Assembly: GCF_963678635.1 (NCBI RefSeq)
Contig: NC_087070.1
Coordinates: 1,976,512 to 2,040,511, forward strand
Direction: 5' to 3'
DNA length: 64,000 nucleotides
Source of the DNA: Symsagittifera roscoffensis
Taxonomy: Eukaryota; Xenacoelomorpha; Acoela; Convolutidae
The notes under the pieces are model-generated. The model was given only the letters and a program-made list of their open reading frames with translations. It had not been told where the DNA came from and searched no databases. Positions 55,114 to 64,000 of this stretch are shown piece after piece (the first letter of the stretch is position 1; each line of letters starts with the position of its first letter). Both the position numbers and the translations under genes were made by a program.

Positions 55114-56087
55114 TGTTAGGAAAACCACCAAAGGAACTGGCTTTGATAAAGACGGTGAAAAGCAATTACGGTGAAAATGTGCCAGTCGATCATATTTGGA
55201 AGTTTGACCTTGAGGAATACAAACTACGTAATTTTGGGAGGAAAATTAACTTTTCAAAAATTCGAATTGAGCCTGTTATGCTCAACTTTCTCGCGAAAAC
55301 TGAAAATCTCAGAAATAGAAGATCAGAACAACCGATTTACAATCGCGGGAAAGTACTTGAAAAAAGCAGCGGGAAATTGCTATTCGCAATTTCCAGATAC
55401 AAAACAAACGCGAGTAGAGCCGTCCTATCCTGAAATAGAAGAAGGAGTGATTACAAAAAAAGAGTATATCTATTCGAGTTGAACCAGAGTGAACCCTGAG
55501 TGGAAAGGTGGACAGCTGGGGTATCCCAATGGTCCAATCCCAAAACTTGATTCTAGAGTTAAAACTTAGTTCCCTTGCTGGAATTCATTGACAGCAAACT
55601 TCTCGAGTTATTACACTTAATGCTAGAGTTATTGATTAATTTAGTTACTCCAATTCTTGAGTGTGCCGGTATGTGAGTACCCAATTTAGTTTTCTTGAGT
55701 GTGTTTTATGATTGATATGTTGAGATAAGGAGAGTTTTAGGTTGATCCATCTGAGATAGATCAAAGTTCCACTGTCTAATAAAAAGTAACTGTGCGGATT
55801 GTTCCGACCCTGTTTTTACCGGCGTTCGTGTTTTTTGGGTGTTTTGAGACCTAAGTATGGGGACGTTCTTATTTTCTAGAGTGAGGGGTATTTTGGTAGT
55901 GGCCTTTAAGCTGTAACGGATTTTTAGTCTCATGTCGCAAGCGAACCGAATTGGCTCCGACCGCTCGAGATAGAAAAACACAAGAGGTAGAAAAACACAA
56001 GACATAGTGTCCCTGACTCTGGAGCCAGTGGTTGTAGGGCCTATTTTTCTTTAACCTCATATGTGACTTAAGTAGGCGACTGTTACA
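55114..56087 (+). repeat. LTR-like repeat, plus orientation (5' LTR of copy D)
   Basis: Matches 9305-10148 from about 55180 to its end CTGTTACA at 56087. Landmarks include TTGACCTTGAGGA, CGGGAAATTGCTATTCGCAA, GGTTGATCCATCTGAGATAG and GGGACGTTCTTATTTTCTAG. It is followed 12 bases later by TGGCGCTCCTGGG (56100-56112), a candidate primer-binding site conserved with copy C. I did not recognise the matching tRNA. The start at 55114 (TGTTAGG) is tentative. Confidence 0.65.
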
Positions 56088-58821
56088 TAGTGTTTTTTAT
56101 GGCGCTCCTGGGTATTTTTACGACATCATGACTACAGAGTCGAATCCACTTGACACAGCTCCGGGCTACATGCCCATTCTAGAGTACCGGTGGTACGTTT
56201 AAGCGGGAACGTGTAAGCCTTCCGGTTGTACCGTGATAGCTTTTTAAGAAAACTCGAGAAAATTTCCCGGTCCGCTCTCCGAACGAGGCTTAGCTAACCG
56301 AGTAAGGGGAGGGGGGGTAACTAGGGGGACAAAAAAAACGAGCAAAAGACAAAAAGCGAAACAAAAACCAAAAAAGAACAGAAAAAGGAACAAAAACTAT
56401 AAAACAAAAAATGACAGTGACTTTGACACCAAATTAGTTGGATCAAACCTTTATATTAATTAAATAGTATACCCAAACTGGTTTTTATAAGACCGATCGA
56501 TTCGATCATTTCAGCAATCTGAAAAGGTGCCCGAGTGTGGGGCGTTGTGAAGAGTTTTCAGATAGCTTGCAACTTAGCTGGACCATTAGGAGACGTGACT
56601 GGAACAGGTGACCAGTCGAGTGGGAAAGTGGTTCACAGGGACTTAGCTGGACCATTAGGAGACTTGACTGGAACAAGTGACCAGCCAAGTGAGAAAGTGG
56701 TGCTGGAGATCAGGTGCAGGACAAGTCAGGGAAACAATCAGCACGGAATCAGAGCAACAAGAGAGGACGGGGGTGTTCTCAAATTGGTCAAACGGGTATC
56801 GTTAAAATCCACATTACATTATAGGAGATAAGTGTAAAATTGGATAAGCGGAATCCCACTGTTTTGAGGAACGTTTTTACTCAAGCAGGCCTGGAAACAG
56901 GTTCTACGGTTTTCTCTCGAGAGGTTTAGCACCCGGCGCTTAAGGTAATTTTCGGCTTTAGAGGGGGACTAAAGAGGGGGGAGGTTAGAAGGGGGGCTGG
57001 TTAGGTTAGAGGTTGGTGGTTGTAAAGTGTAAAAAGGGGGGACACATTAGAGTAACTAATTGATCGGCTTCGTCGATTTAGTAAGATTAGATTCTTACAC
57101 GCGTTGATTATAAGAAGCGGATATCCAAATTTACATCGAATTAAGGTAAGTACCCTGGTCGGATTGGGAGGGGGGGAACGGACATAGACAGTTTTTGTGA
57201 TACCCCATAAGATCGCTAGCAGGGGGGAGGAGAACGCGTGGCAATCAGGTACCAGACATTTTTTTTGTTGTTGTTCAGATAAAGGGTTGACACAAGTCAC
57301 CTTTGAAATTTAGATGGGTTTATTTCTTTGCTTTTATCAATATTTTTTTTCTGTTCAGATTTTGACGCTTTTGGTAAAAAAGTTTTAATCGGTTTTGGAC
57401 AAACAGGTGATCACAAGACACCTCGAACAAGTTTCAACAGGTTTCAACTTGCATCAGAATATTAAAAGAAATAAATACAAGGGGGTTGGTAATTCTAACT
57501 TTTGGCCAGTAAGATTGGGTTTTTTGGGAAAATTTTTACTGGAGCTCAAGTAGTGGTTCAAGGCAGTCTTGGGACAGGCAGTCTTGGGACAGGCAGTCTT
57601 GGGACAGTAGTCTTGGGACAGGCAGTCTTGGGACAGGCAGTCTTGGAACACGCAGTCTTGGGACAGTCAGTCTTGGGACAGGCAGTCTTGGGACAGGCAG
57701 TCTTGGGACAGTCAGTCTTGGGACAGGCAGTCTTGGGACGGGCAGTCTTGGGACAGGCAGTCTTGGAACAGGCAGTCTTGGGACAGGCAGTCTTGGGACA
57801 GGCAGTCTTGGGACAGGCAGTCTTGGGACAGGCAGTCTTGGGACAGTCAGTCTTGGGACAGGCAGTCTTGGGACAGTAGTCTTGGGACACGCAGTCTTGG
57901 GACAGTAGTCTTGGGACAGGCAGTCTTGGGAAAGTAGTAGTCTTGGGACAGGCAGTCTTGGGAAAAGCAGTCTTGGGACAGGGCAGTCTTGGGACAGGCA
58001 GTCTTGGGACAGGCAGTCTTGGGACAGGAAGTCTTGGGACGGGCAGTCTCGGGACAGGCAGTCTTGGAACAGGCAGTCTTGGGACAGGCAGTCTTGGGAC
58101 AGGCAGTCTTGGGACAGGCAGTCTTGGGACAGGCAGTCTTGGGACAGGCAGTCTTGGGACAGGCAGTCTTGGGACAGTAGTCTTGGGACACGCAGTCTTG
58201 GGACAGGCAGTCTTGGGACAGGCAGTCTTGGGACAGTAGTCTTGGGACAGGCAGTCTTGGGAAAGTAGTAGTCTTGGGACAAGCAGTCTTGGGAAAAGCA
58301 GTCTTGGGACAGGGCAGTCTGGGGACAGCACCAGAAAGTCTTGGGACAGCACCTAAGAGTCTTGGGACAGCACCAGGGAAGTCTTGGGACAGTACATAGA
58401 AGTGTTGGGACAGTACCGGGAGGTCTTGGAACGGTACAAAAAAGTGGTGTGACGGTACTAAAGGGTCTTAAGACAGGTCGAAATAACTAAATTAAAAGCG
58501 ATAGGACTAGTCGGAACGTTAAATCGCGATAGATCCGATTCTGTTGGGATCAAGAATTAGTAAAATTTTTATAAATTTTAAAAGGGAATAGGAACGTTGT
58601 TTTTTATTATTATATTTATTATCAGGAATTTTATCCTTAGAATAACATTTTGTAAATAGTAATATTGTAAATAGAAATAATTGTAAATAAAAATCAAGAG
58701 ACGGAGCAGGGTACTGATAGCTGAAAAGAGAGCTACGGAGTCAAAGACAAAACATAACTCGTCGCAACGAAAATTGACAACGGTTGGCCCAAGAATAACA
58801 AGGTAGAACTTTTCAGTGACC
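56088..58821 (+). other. 5' leader of Gypsy copy D
   Basis: Untranslated leader with a primer-binding-site candidate at 56100-56112, a 69-bp unit in two tandem copies at 56572-56709 (ACTTAGCTGGACCATTAGGA), then the 15-bp minisatellite at 57570-58330. 56088-56950 is an inverted copy of 53160-53955. 56950-57560 and 58450-58821 hold no recognisable signal. The leader ends 'tttcagtgacc' before the Gag ATG. Confidence 0.7.
57570..58330 (+). repeat. 15-bp minisatellite, about 50 copies
   Basis: Unit TCTTGGGACAGGCAG repeated over about 760 bp with rare variants (GGGACAGTAG, GGAACAGG, GGGACGGG). A related but longer-spaced series (GTCTTGGGACAGCACC) continues to about 58420. Because 15 is a multiple of three, all frames on both strands stay open. 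The long frames there are artefacts of the repeat. Confidence 0.97.
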
Positions 58822-60557
58822 ATGGTCAACACAAGAAGCTCAAAAGAGAACAAGACAAAAGAGGGTGCTGAGGGGAAACAAACGGAACCCGCCATTGAGA
58901 TTGACCTAGAAACACCAGACCAGAGTGTTGAAGAGGTGGAGAAGAAGACAACGGAGTCGACACCGATGCCGAATGCAGAGGAACAAAATCAAAAGTCGAT
59001 GGAATTCTCACTGATAGACACAGTGGAGGACACGACGGGCAACACGCCAGAAACAGTAATGGACGAGTCTCAAACAAAAAGAACGTCATTCACAGAGAGG
59101 ATAGCGATGATGTTTGGAATGAAGTCGAGAGACGTAGTGGCGGAAAAAGTGAAAGCCGAGAAAGGCAAAACATTTGGAACAGTTTCCACGAAAACGACAG
59201 AGACCAACAAGGACGAAGACCAAGTTAAACAGGGAGCAGCAGCCAACAGCAGGGCAACAGCTGACCATGAAACAACAACTTCTCTTGAGCTGAGCAATCT
59301 GATGGCGAAGCTAGATCAGATCGACCAGAGACTAAAGCACAGCGAGGAGGATAGAGAGGTGATAAAGAAAGAATTAGGATACAACAAACACGAGTACCTG
59401 GACGACTATTTCAATCTGGCGAGGGCGACAGAGGAAAAGCTTCAGCAGATGTCAGACAAGGTAGAGGCCACTGACGGAGAGCGAGATAAGAACATCAAAA
59501 ACTACATGCAAGAAATGAAGCAACAGTATGAAGCTGTCAACAGCCAGTTGGTGAGTCTGGAAACGAGAATGGACACAATGAGAAGGAACCAGGCTGAGAG
59601 TTCATGTGCCATACAGGCAAAACTAGATGTCGTCTTGAGAAACTCTACGTCGCAAGACAGGCCGGTAACGGATCGAACGCAAGGTAAAAGAGTTGATTTC
59701 GTGGAACCACAACGGAACAAACGGGATTCAACACCGTTACCATTACCCCGGGATGCGGCGAGCACAGCACGGGGGGGGGCAAGACAATTATGAAAATGGA
59801 ACCGCAAATACGACGAGTGGTCCAGGGGATTCCACGACTCACAATAACGTGGGACCGGATGCTATGACGTGGGCAAGCACCTGGGAGATGATGAACAGGA
59901 CACTAGAAGCCTTCGCCACGAGGAACACCGACTCGAGTGACAGAGGAGGTAGCAAATCCAGGAAAACTTTCAAAAAACCGAAAGAATTCAAGGATGATTC
60001 AGACGGATGCATTGATACTTGGGTAGAAGTCATGAGATTATACTTCGAACAAGACAACGAGACAAGCATGCACAGCGATACTCAGCAACTTAGAAGGCAC
60101 GGCGTTGAAATGCGTGGTTGCGAAGAAGGAAGAGGAACGCAACACTGCGGATAAACTCTTCGAGATATTGTTGAATCGATTCGGGTCAGGAAATGAAGGG
60201 TCATCAAGCGATGATGCGATTTGAAAAGAGAAGGCAAAGGGACGATGAATCGATTGATCGGTTCCTAGATGATCTCGAGAGCTTGAGACGAAGAAGTGAT
60301 CCGGAAGAGTCAACGAACAGAAGAAACTTTAGCATCGCCTCAAAGTTCATTGATGGGGTAAAAAGTGATGACTTGAGAACAATGTTAGCAACGTACTACA
60401 CATTGTCGAAAGACAATGCACCGACTCCAGAAGAGATGAGACAGAAGTCAAGAGAGTACATGTTAATGAAGCCCAAGAAATACACATATTCGGATAACAG
60501 GAACATGCAAAGGGGAGCCAACCACAAAGGTCGTCATGGTACAAGCCTAGAGATGAC
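58822..60557 (+). pseudogene. Gypsy Gag (copy D), N-terminal and capsid parts
   Basis: ATG at 58822 (MVNTRSSKENKTKEG). The N-terminal 320 codons are open to about 59790 and are highly charged and helical (EEKLQQMSDKVEATDGERDK). The G9 run at 59771-59779 shifts the frame. The next part (TWASTWEMMNRTLEAFATRN..) continues to 60154, and the capsid-like MRFEKRRQRDDESIDRFLDD is at 60211-60270. Further shifts occur near 60110-60190 and 60550. It parallels copy C in order and spacing. Confidence 0.88.
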
Positions 60558-62018
60558 ATGGACAAACGTAGATCATGCGCGAGCTGCGGGTCAGCTGATC
60601 ATGACGTGGCGGATTGCACAACATACAAGCAGGGCATCAAGAGTCTGGGATATGCACCCAATAAGGAAGATATGAGCCAGATGGAAGAACACGAGTTCTA
60701 TAGTGGCTTGATCATCAAGTTATGTGCGAGATGTTTCTTCTGCAATCAAGAGGGGCACTTCAGGATGGACTGTCCTTTGTTTTGGGAGGCAGTCAAAAAC
60801 CAGAGTCACCCCAAGCATAAGTTGGCGTTAGCAGCGGTGCAGAACCAGAGAAACAGACAAACTGAGTTTGAAACAAAAAATTCGGAAGCACCGAGTGCGG
60901 AACTGCCAACGAAGACAGTGAAAGCTGTAACGCAAGTCAACAATGCAATAGAGGCCACGGCCAGAAATGCCCTAGAGATAAAATATGAGAAAGCTGCGGC
61001 AGAGGCTATTAACAAAGTGAAACAGGACCTAGCGACGACGGAAATAGAGCAACGATTGAAACAGGAGATCGAAAAGCAGAAGTTAACCGAGACGTTAAGT
61101 TGGTCAGTGCCAGAAGCCGTAGCAGGGTCGACAAAGAGTGGAAATTGCAACACTCTGAAAATGGTGACGGGAAAACCATTCGAAAAAACAAAGATCGGAG
61201 CCAGGATAATGTCAATAATCACTGTGGGCGGCCATGAAGTAACGAGGAACTTGAACGAACCCAGCGACCAGACAATAATGCACAATGATGTGTACGCAGA
61301 TTACTTGAGTGCGACAAGCCCACAGACGACTTCTAGAGCCTTAAGGGCGCTACTCACAAGAGGTGGCAGCAAGTCAGTCCGTGTTGAGAACAGATATACA
61401 GTAGCTTATGGTCCGCATGAGGTGATGCTAAATATAGATGGGATAAACATCTATACGAAAACCATGATAACATGTGATGAAGATCTAGCGGGGCAGATCT
61501 ACGTGGGCAAAGAAGAACTAAGAGTGAGATCGATTGGACACTGCGCCAAGCTGGAAAAAGATGCAATGCACATCGGGAGGGAAGCAGACGTATCAGCACA
61601 TGTGCTTGATAAAAGTGGCAAGAAGACTCAGTTACGTGGGTTACTTGATACGGGAGCGGTCTTGAGTGTTGTACCAATCGAAATTTGGGAACGAATGGGT
61701 TTCGACAAAGATGACTTGATAGACTCAAGAATACGGCTATCAGCTGCGAACAAAGGGGCGCTGCGGGTACTAGGCAGAACACCAATAATAGCCCTGAATC
61801 TAGGGGAACGCAACCTGTGGATGAGCTTTCTTGTGGTCGGGAACCTAGACGAGTCTGATCAGTTCGTTTTAGGCAGAGACTTCATCAGGAACTTTGACGT
61901 AACGATTGATCTGAACAATGCCATGTTCAGGATTCGAAACCCGGATAGGAAGTACATAATTAAACCGGTAAATCTGATAATGGCAAATGAAAAAAAAAGC
62001 GCCGGTGTTCTTGAGTAG
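60558..62018 (+). pseudogene. Gypsy nucleocapsid and aspartic protease (copy D)
   Basis: One frame of 486 codons holds both CCHC zinc knuckles (60576-60617 CASCGSADHDVADC; 60732-60773 CFFCNQEGHFRMDC), a Lys/Glu-rich linker and the protease with LLDTGA (DTGA codons 61647-61658). It shows that Gag and protease share a frame in this family. The frame ends in an A9-A10 run at about 61989-61998, where copy A has 'gaaaataaagcacc'. The remaining spacer continues in another frame at 61987-62460. Confidence 0.9.
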
Positions 62019-63420
62019 AAGGATAAGGCTGAAGGCGAATGAAGCGGCAATTGTAGGCTTACGGATGAAAAATTATAATGAATTAAGTGATAGCAAGCAA
62101 GTATGCATAGTCCCCAATCCAAACAGTCAAAGTGCTGCTGTTTTAGGAAGATCCTTCTCGATAACCAAGAGCGGTCTCTGCGTCAGTGTCTTGTTCAATA
62201 CTCTTGACATACCCATAACAATCCAGAGGGGAAGGAAGTTGGGATATGCCTTACCCGTGAAAACTCGATATGAAATGACTGAAAATGTAAAAGAGAAGGA
62301 AGTACTTGAATGTCCCAATCACAGGGACAAGATTTGTATCTTGAGACGATTGAATAAAATAAAAGGTTCATCAGGTCTTGTGAAGTCACTTAAGTCAGAG
62401 ACAGATGATGGACTATCGAGTTGTTCAAAGGCCAACACTAGAGGAAATGGAAATGGATAAACCAGTTTTACCTGAAATAGAGCATTTAAGGGGTAAGGTA
62501 ACGGATGAACAGCTCGAGGCCATCAAAGACGTACTAGAGCGGAACGAGGAAGTTTTTTTCGAGACATAAGGCAGACATTGGATGTTGTAATTTTGTTGAG
62601 CATGAAATAGAGCTTGAGAAGTCTGCGGTGCCGCACAGGGAGGGGGCGAGGCGCAGGACCCCGCACAAATCGGATGCGTGTAGGAAAGAGATAGAGACAC
62701 TAATAGAGTATGATATGATAGAACCATCCAAATCACCGTGGTCGTGTCGAGTAGTGATGGCCAAAAAGAAAGGCGACCAATTGAGGTTTTGTTGTGACTT
62801 TAGGTATCTGAACTCCGTCACGGTGAAGGATGCCTATCCCATACCTAGGATTGATGAGAGCCTCTCGAAGTAAGGTGATGCAAAATTTTTTACGACTCTT
62901 TCTTTAGGTTCGGCTTTTTGGCAGGTCCCGTTGAGGAAGCAGGACAGGGACAAAACAGGGTTCGCCTGCGAGTTGGGGCTGTTTCAATGAAAACGGATGC
63001 CATTTGGTCTTTGCAATGCCGCGGCTACTATTCAACGGTTGATGGCACATGCATTGATAGATGTGACAAAGAAGTATGGCAACCTGGTAATGTGCTACGT
63101 GGATGACGTCGTAATAGCGACGCCTACACTGGAAGATCACATCGAGCGACTGGAAGAGGTGTTTGCATTCATGCAGAGGTCGGGACTAAAGTGCAAACTA
63201 TCAAAGTGCGAGATACTCAAGGATTCGATAAAATACTTGGGGAGGATGGTGGTCAGGCACGGCATCAGACCAGATCCAGATGCAGTAGAAGCAGTTCTAA
63301 CTTGGAAATCGCCAAAAACGGAACACCAGTTGATGAGCTTCCTGAATTTTTGGGAGTTCATCAAGGGCTACGCGGATAAGTTATACCCGATGCAACAATT
63401 AATGAGACACAAAGGCAAGA
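61999..63420 (+). pseudogene. Gypsy spacer and reverse transcriptase (copy D)
   Basis: Spacer LSRRIRLKANEAAIVGL..RDKICILRRLNK to 62460, then RT with EYDMIEPSKSPWSCRVVMAKKK at 62703-62772, FRYLNSVTVKDAYPIPRI, LGSAFWQVPLRKQDRDKTGF, and YVDD at 63096-63107. Lesions are an extra T in 'gttttttt' near 62555, TAA near 62872, TGA for Trp near 62988 and a 15-codon loss near 63345, where FANYYR is missing before EFIKGYADK. Confidence 0.92.
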
Positions 63421-64000
63421 AGTTCACGTGGAACAACGCAGCTGAAGAATCATTCCAGAGAATAAAGAAAGAGTTGTGCGAGGCACCGGTGTTAGGGATG
63501 CCAACGGAGAAAGGGATGTACGTGCTGGATACGGATGCGTCGGTAGTCGCGATTTCTGGATTTCTCCATCAAGAACAGGAATGGAACGGGAAGACAGTCT
63601 TAAGACCAATAGCGTACGGGAGCAAAGTTTTGAGTGATACGGAAATGAAGTACGGGGCGCCGAAAGCGGAGATGTTTGCGGTGGTTACCTTTGTCGAGAA
63701 ATATAGAGCATACCTAGGCAGTGAGCCATTCAAGCTGCGAGTCGACAACAGGGCACTCAGCTGGCTGAAGACGTACTCAATGGACCAGAGCTACATTGGG
63801 AGGTGGATAGTTCGCCTGGACGGGTACAACATGATAATTGAGCACAGAACAAGAGACAAACATCAAAATGCCGATAGCTTGAGTAAGAAGACGAAGTTCT
63901 ACGAGAGACAGGAACAGAGGGAGGCGAATAGGCCAGAAACAAAAGAGGGCTTCTCCTTCATGGATAAGGAAACGTATAATAGTCTTCCACTCATGAGATG
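63421..64000 (+). CDS. Gypsy RNase H (copy D), runs off the window
   Basis: Open to the window end: KFTWNNAAEESFQRIKKELC, VLDTDASVVAISGFLHQE (first catalytic Asp), GSKVLSDTEMKYGAPKAEMFAVV (catalytic Glu), LRVDNRALSWL (third Asp) and RDKHQNADSLSKK. Unlike copy A there is no break here. This is the intact reference for where copy A was joined to ORF4 (after 'tttgtcga' near 63697). Confidence 0.9.

Noticed and set aside
53956-56087. A single DNA transposon with 380-bp terminal inverted repeats
   Set aside because: The inverted similarity continues outward into Gypsy leaders on both sides, so the ends are opposed LTRs and not transposon termini.
57570-58330. Regular short repeats suggesting a CRISPR array
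   Set aside because: There are no unique spacers; the unit is a continuous 15-bp minisatellite in a eukaryotic retroelement leader.
57536-58352. Open frames of 248-264 codons on the minus strand and 98-125 codons on the plus strand
   Set aside because: They result from a 15-bp tandem repeat whose length is a multiple of three; the encoded five-residue repeats (PKTAC, QAVLG) carry no gene signal.
1-64000. Alternative nuclear genetic code
   Set aside because: Different stops (TAG, TGA, TAA) align with several different residues (Trp, Ser, Gln), and intact genes still end at TAA or TGA; decay explains this better.

Overview
This 64 kb window looks like repeat-rich DNA from an invertebrate animal. 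It is built almost entirely of mobile elements, and I see no ordinary host gene, rRNA, tRNA or CRISPR array. Two kinds of element dominate: a moderately GC-rich Ty3/Gypsy LTR retrotransposon family and one AT-rich Polinton/Maverick (adintovirus-like) DNA element. Acceptor-like pyrimidine tracts ending in CAG or TAG sit just before several start codons. This suggests a spliced-leader or intron-rich animal, perhaps nematode- or flatworm-like. No species can be named from the sequence.

Layout. 1-9170 (+): a rearranged Gypsy copy (copy A) with protease, RT and the start of RNase H, joined in the same orientation to a huge unknown reading frame (ORF4), followed by an LTR-like repeat at 9171-10148. 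10149-24159 (-): the 3' half of a second Gypsy copy (copy C). In its own reading order it carries integrase, a Pol C-terminal extension with a macro-domain-like segment, ORF3 (coiled coil plus SGNH hydrolase), a partial ORF4 and a nearly complete ORF4. 24160-45561: a Polinton-like element of 21,402 bp inserted into copy C. 45562-53955 (-): the 5' half of copy C (RNase H, RT, protease, Gag, leader). 53956-56087: two LTR-like repeats facing away from each other. 56088-64000 (+): a third Gypsy copy (copy D), cut by the window end.

The main inference is that copies A, C and D are versions of one giant Gypsy retrotransposon. Read without the nested Polinton, copy C has an internal region of about 22.4 kb, or about 20.4 kb if the partial ORF4 duplication is discounted. 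Its order is LTR - leader with minisatellites - Gag (two CCHC knuckles) - protease - RT - RNase H - integrase - macro-like - ORF3 (SGNH) - ORF4 (about 2,270 codons) - LTR. The accessory half, where an env gene would sit, is not a known Gypsy module to me and is the best candidate for an undescribed system.

The Polinton-like element has terminal inverted repeats and a minus-strand protein-primed PolB. Its plus-strand block carries a packaging ATPase, a retroviral-type integrase, penton and major capsid proteins, a small basic capsid-associated protein and an adenain-like protease. It also has an internal satellite of eight units of about 422 bp. Nearly every gene in the window carries frameshifts or stops, several at homopolymer runs. 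The copies are therefore either decayed or affected by sequencing error.
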